Shown: piece after piece, positions 63,060-64,000 of the stretch
Layout: every line of letters begins with the position of its first letter
How positions within the stretch are numbered: position 1 is the first letter of the stretch
Assembly (NCBI RefSeq): GCF_019801605.1
Contig: NZ_JAHVIT010000002.1
Coordinates: forward strand, 124,001-188,000
Length of the DNA: 64,000 nucleotides
Source of the DNA: Maritimibacter alkaliphilus
GTDB taxonomy: Bacteria; Pseudomonadota; Alphaproteobacteria; Rhodobacterales; Rhodobacteraceae
Direction of reading: 5' to 3'
The notes under the pieces: generated by a model
What the model saw: only the letters and a program-made list of their open reading frames with translations
Databases searched by the model: none
What the model was told of the DNA's origin: nothing
Program-made: the position numbers and the translations under genes

Positions 63060-64000
63060 ATGGAATTTGGTGTTCACTCCGAGGTCGGCACCCTGCGCAA
63101 GGTCATGGTGTCCCGGCCCTCGCTGGCGCATGAGCGCCTGACGCCGCGCAACTGCCACGAGCTGCTTTTCGACGATGTGCTCTGGGTCGAGCAGGCCCGA
63201 CGCGACCATGCGGAATTCGTCAGCCAGATGCGGCAGCGCGGGGTCGAGGTCTTCGACATCCAGGACCTGCTTGCAGAGGCGCTCGACAAGACCAGCGACG
63301 CCCGGCCCTTCCTGCTCGACCGGTTGATCACGCCCAACCTCTGCGGTCCGGGCCTCGCACGCTACATGCGGCCCTGGCTGGATACGCTGGACGGCAAGGC
63401 ACTGGCCCGGCAGCTGATGGGCGGGATCATCGTGACCGACCTGCCAGATGCCGACATGCAGGCGCAGGCGCGCACCACCATGGCGCATACGGATTTCATC
63501 ATCCCCGCCGTGCCCAACGCGCAGTTCCAGCGCGATCCATCCTGCTGGATCTACAAGGGCGTGACCGTGAACCCGATGTTCTGGCCCGCGCGGCGGCCCG
63601 AGACGCTGTTCCAGCGCACGGTCTACAAGTTCCACCCGATGTTCCGCGAAGCCGACTTCTCGATCTGGTGGGGCGACAGCGACGAGAACTTCCAGTCCGC
63701 CTCGGTCGAGGGCGGAGACGTCATGCCGATCGGCAATGGCACCGTCTTCATCGGCATGGGCGAACGCACCACCCGTCAGGCGGTGACCCAGCTGGCGCAG
63801 GCGCTCTTCGATCAGGGCGGGGCCGAGCGCGTGGTCGCCTGCGTCATGCCCAAGTCGCGCGCGGCGATGCACCTCGACACGGTGTTCTCCTGCCTCGACC
63901 GCGACAAGGTCACCGCCTTCATGGAGGTGGCGCAGGAGATCCGCTGCTTCTCGGGGCGGCCCGACGGCAAGGGCGGCACCGCGATCACCGAGGAGCCCGG
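63060..64000 (+). CDS. arcA: Arginine deiminase, 3' end beyond the window
   Basis: Hydrolyses arginine to citrulline and ammonia. The 313 visible residues start [20 protein letters not shown]. They include the catalytic Asp159 in FQRDPSCW (more commonly FTRDP), Glu217 in VEGGDVMPI, and His271 and Asp273 in MHLDTVF. The nucleophilic cysteine near residue 400 lies past the right edge. GGAG in ATGGAGACCCGACG precedes the ATG. It lies 85 bases after the YfcC-type carrier, and arcB/arcC may follow outside the window. Confidence 0.93.
   Translation, partial: MEFGVHSEVGTLRKVMVSRPSLAHERLTPRNCHELLFDDVLWVEQARRDHAEFVSQMRQRGVEVFDIQDLLAEALDKTSDARPFLLDRLITPNLCGPGLARYMRPWLDTLDGKALARQLMGGIIVTDLPDADMQAQARTTMAHTDFIIPAVPNAQFQRDPSCWIYKGVTVNPMFWPARRPETLFQRTVYKFHPMFREADFSIWWGDSDENFQSASVEGGDVMPIGNGTVFIGMGERTTRQAVTQLAQALFDQGGAERVVACVMPKSRAAMHLDTVFSCLDRDKVTAFMEVAQEIRCFSGRPDGKGGTAITEEP

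Overview
The window is high-GC DNA whose gene content looks like an alphaproteobacterium of the Rhodobacterales (Roseobacter-type). The indicators are many solute-binding-protein uptake systems (a branched-chain-type ABC system, two peptide-type ABC systems, a TctABC tripartite tricarboxylate transporter and a siderophore system), a fused mrpAB sodium/proton antiporter operon, and short intergenic GGAT(A/G)-type elements that I associate with this group. Assignment to a genus is not possible from the sequence alone. No rRNA, tRNA, CRISPR array, insertion sequence, phage gene or replication origin was seen. Coding density is high and nearly all genes are intact; only the two edge genes (asd at the left, arcA at the right) are cut by the window.

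Layout. 1-322: 5' part of asd. 527-6669 (minus): MFS transporter and a complete LivMHFG plus binding-protein system, with a terminator or attenuator between the binding protein and the ATPases. 6876-14204 (minus): a second uptake and catabolic operon (peptide-type binding protein, two permeases, double ATPase, aldehyde dehydrogenase, SDR dehydrogenase), diverging from a PAS-LuxR regulator at 14609 with a perfect inverted repeat in front of it. 15342-20113: GAF histidine kinase, rpe, fbp, an Ada-like methyltransferase and an OmpA lipoprotein. 20233-26801 (minus): mrpABCDEFG ending in a coupled GNAT gene. 27022-30345: amine-oxidase-like flavoprotein, Rrf2 regulator, and a divergent qorB/HxlR redox pair.

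30349-39996 is the most suggestive metabolic island. A LysR gene and tctCBA, an NAD-type shikimate/quinate dehydrogenase and a two-domain 3-dehydroshikimate dehydratase run rightwards. A KstD-like flavoprotein and a TIM-barrel isomerase run leftwards from the same control region. Together they should import a cyclitol carboxylate (quinate, shikimate or a relative) and convert it to protocatechuate, with the flavoprotein giving a possible extra desaturation entry point.

40121-47652 holds a LysR regulator facing a fumarase/PcaB-superfamily lyase that is translationally coupled to a second peptide-type ABC transporter; the substrate is unknown. 47873-50131 is a BisC-type molybdoenzyme. 50132-51359 contains a small glyoxalase-related gene between two repeat-rich intergenic stretches. 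51360-57176 (minus) is a siderophore uptake locus (periplasmic binding protein, two permeases, ATPase, TonB receptor). It diverges from an unusual regulator that joins a LysR-type HTH to a TrpD2/YbiB-like phosphoribosyltransferase-fold domain. The window ends with a YqhA membrane protein, an NhaC antiporter, a YfcC-type carrier and arginine deiminase.
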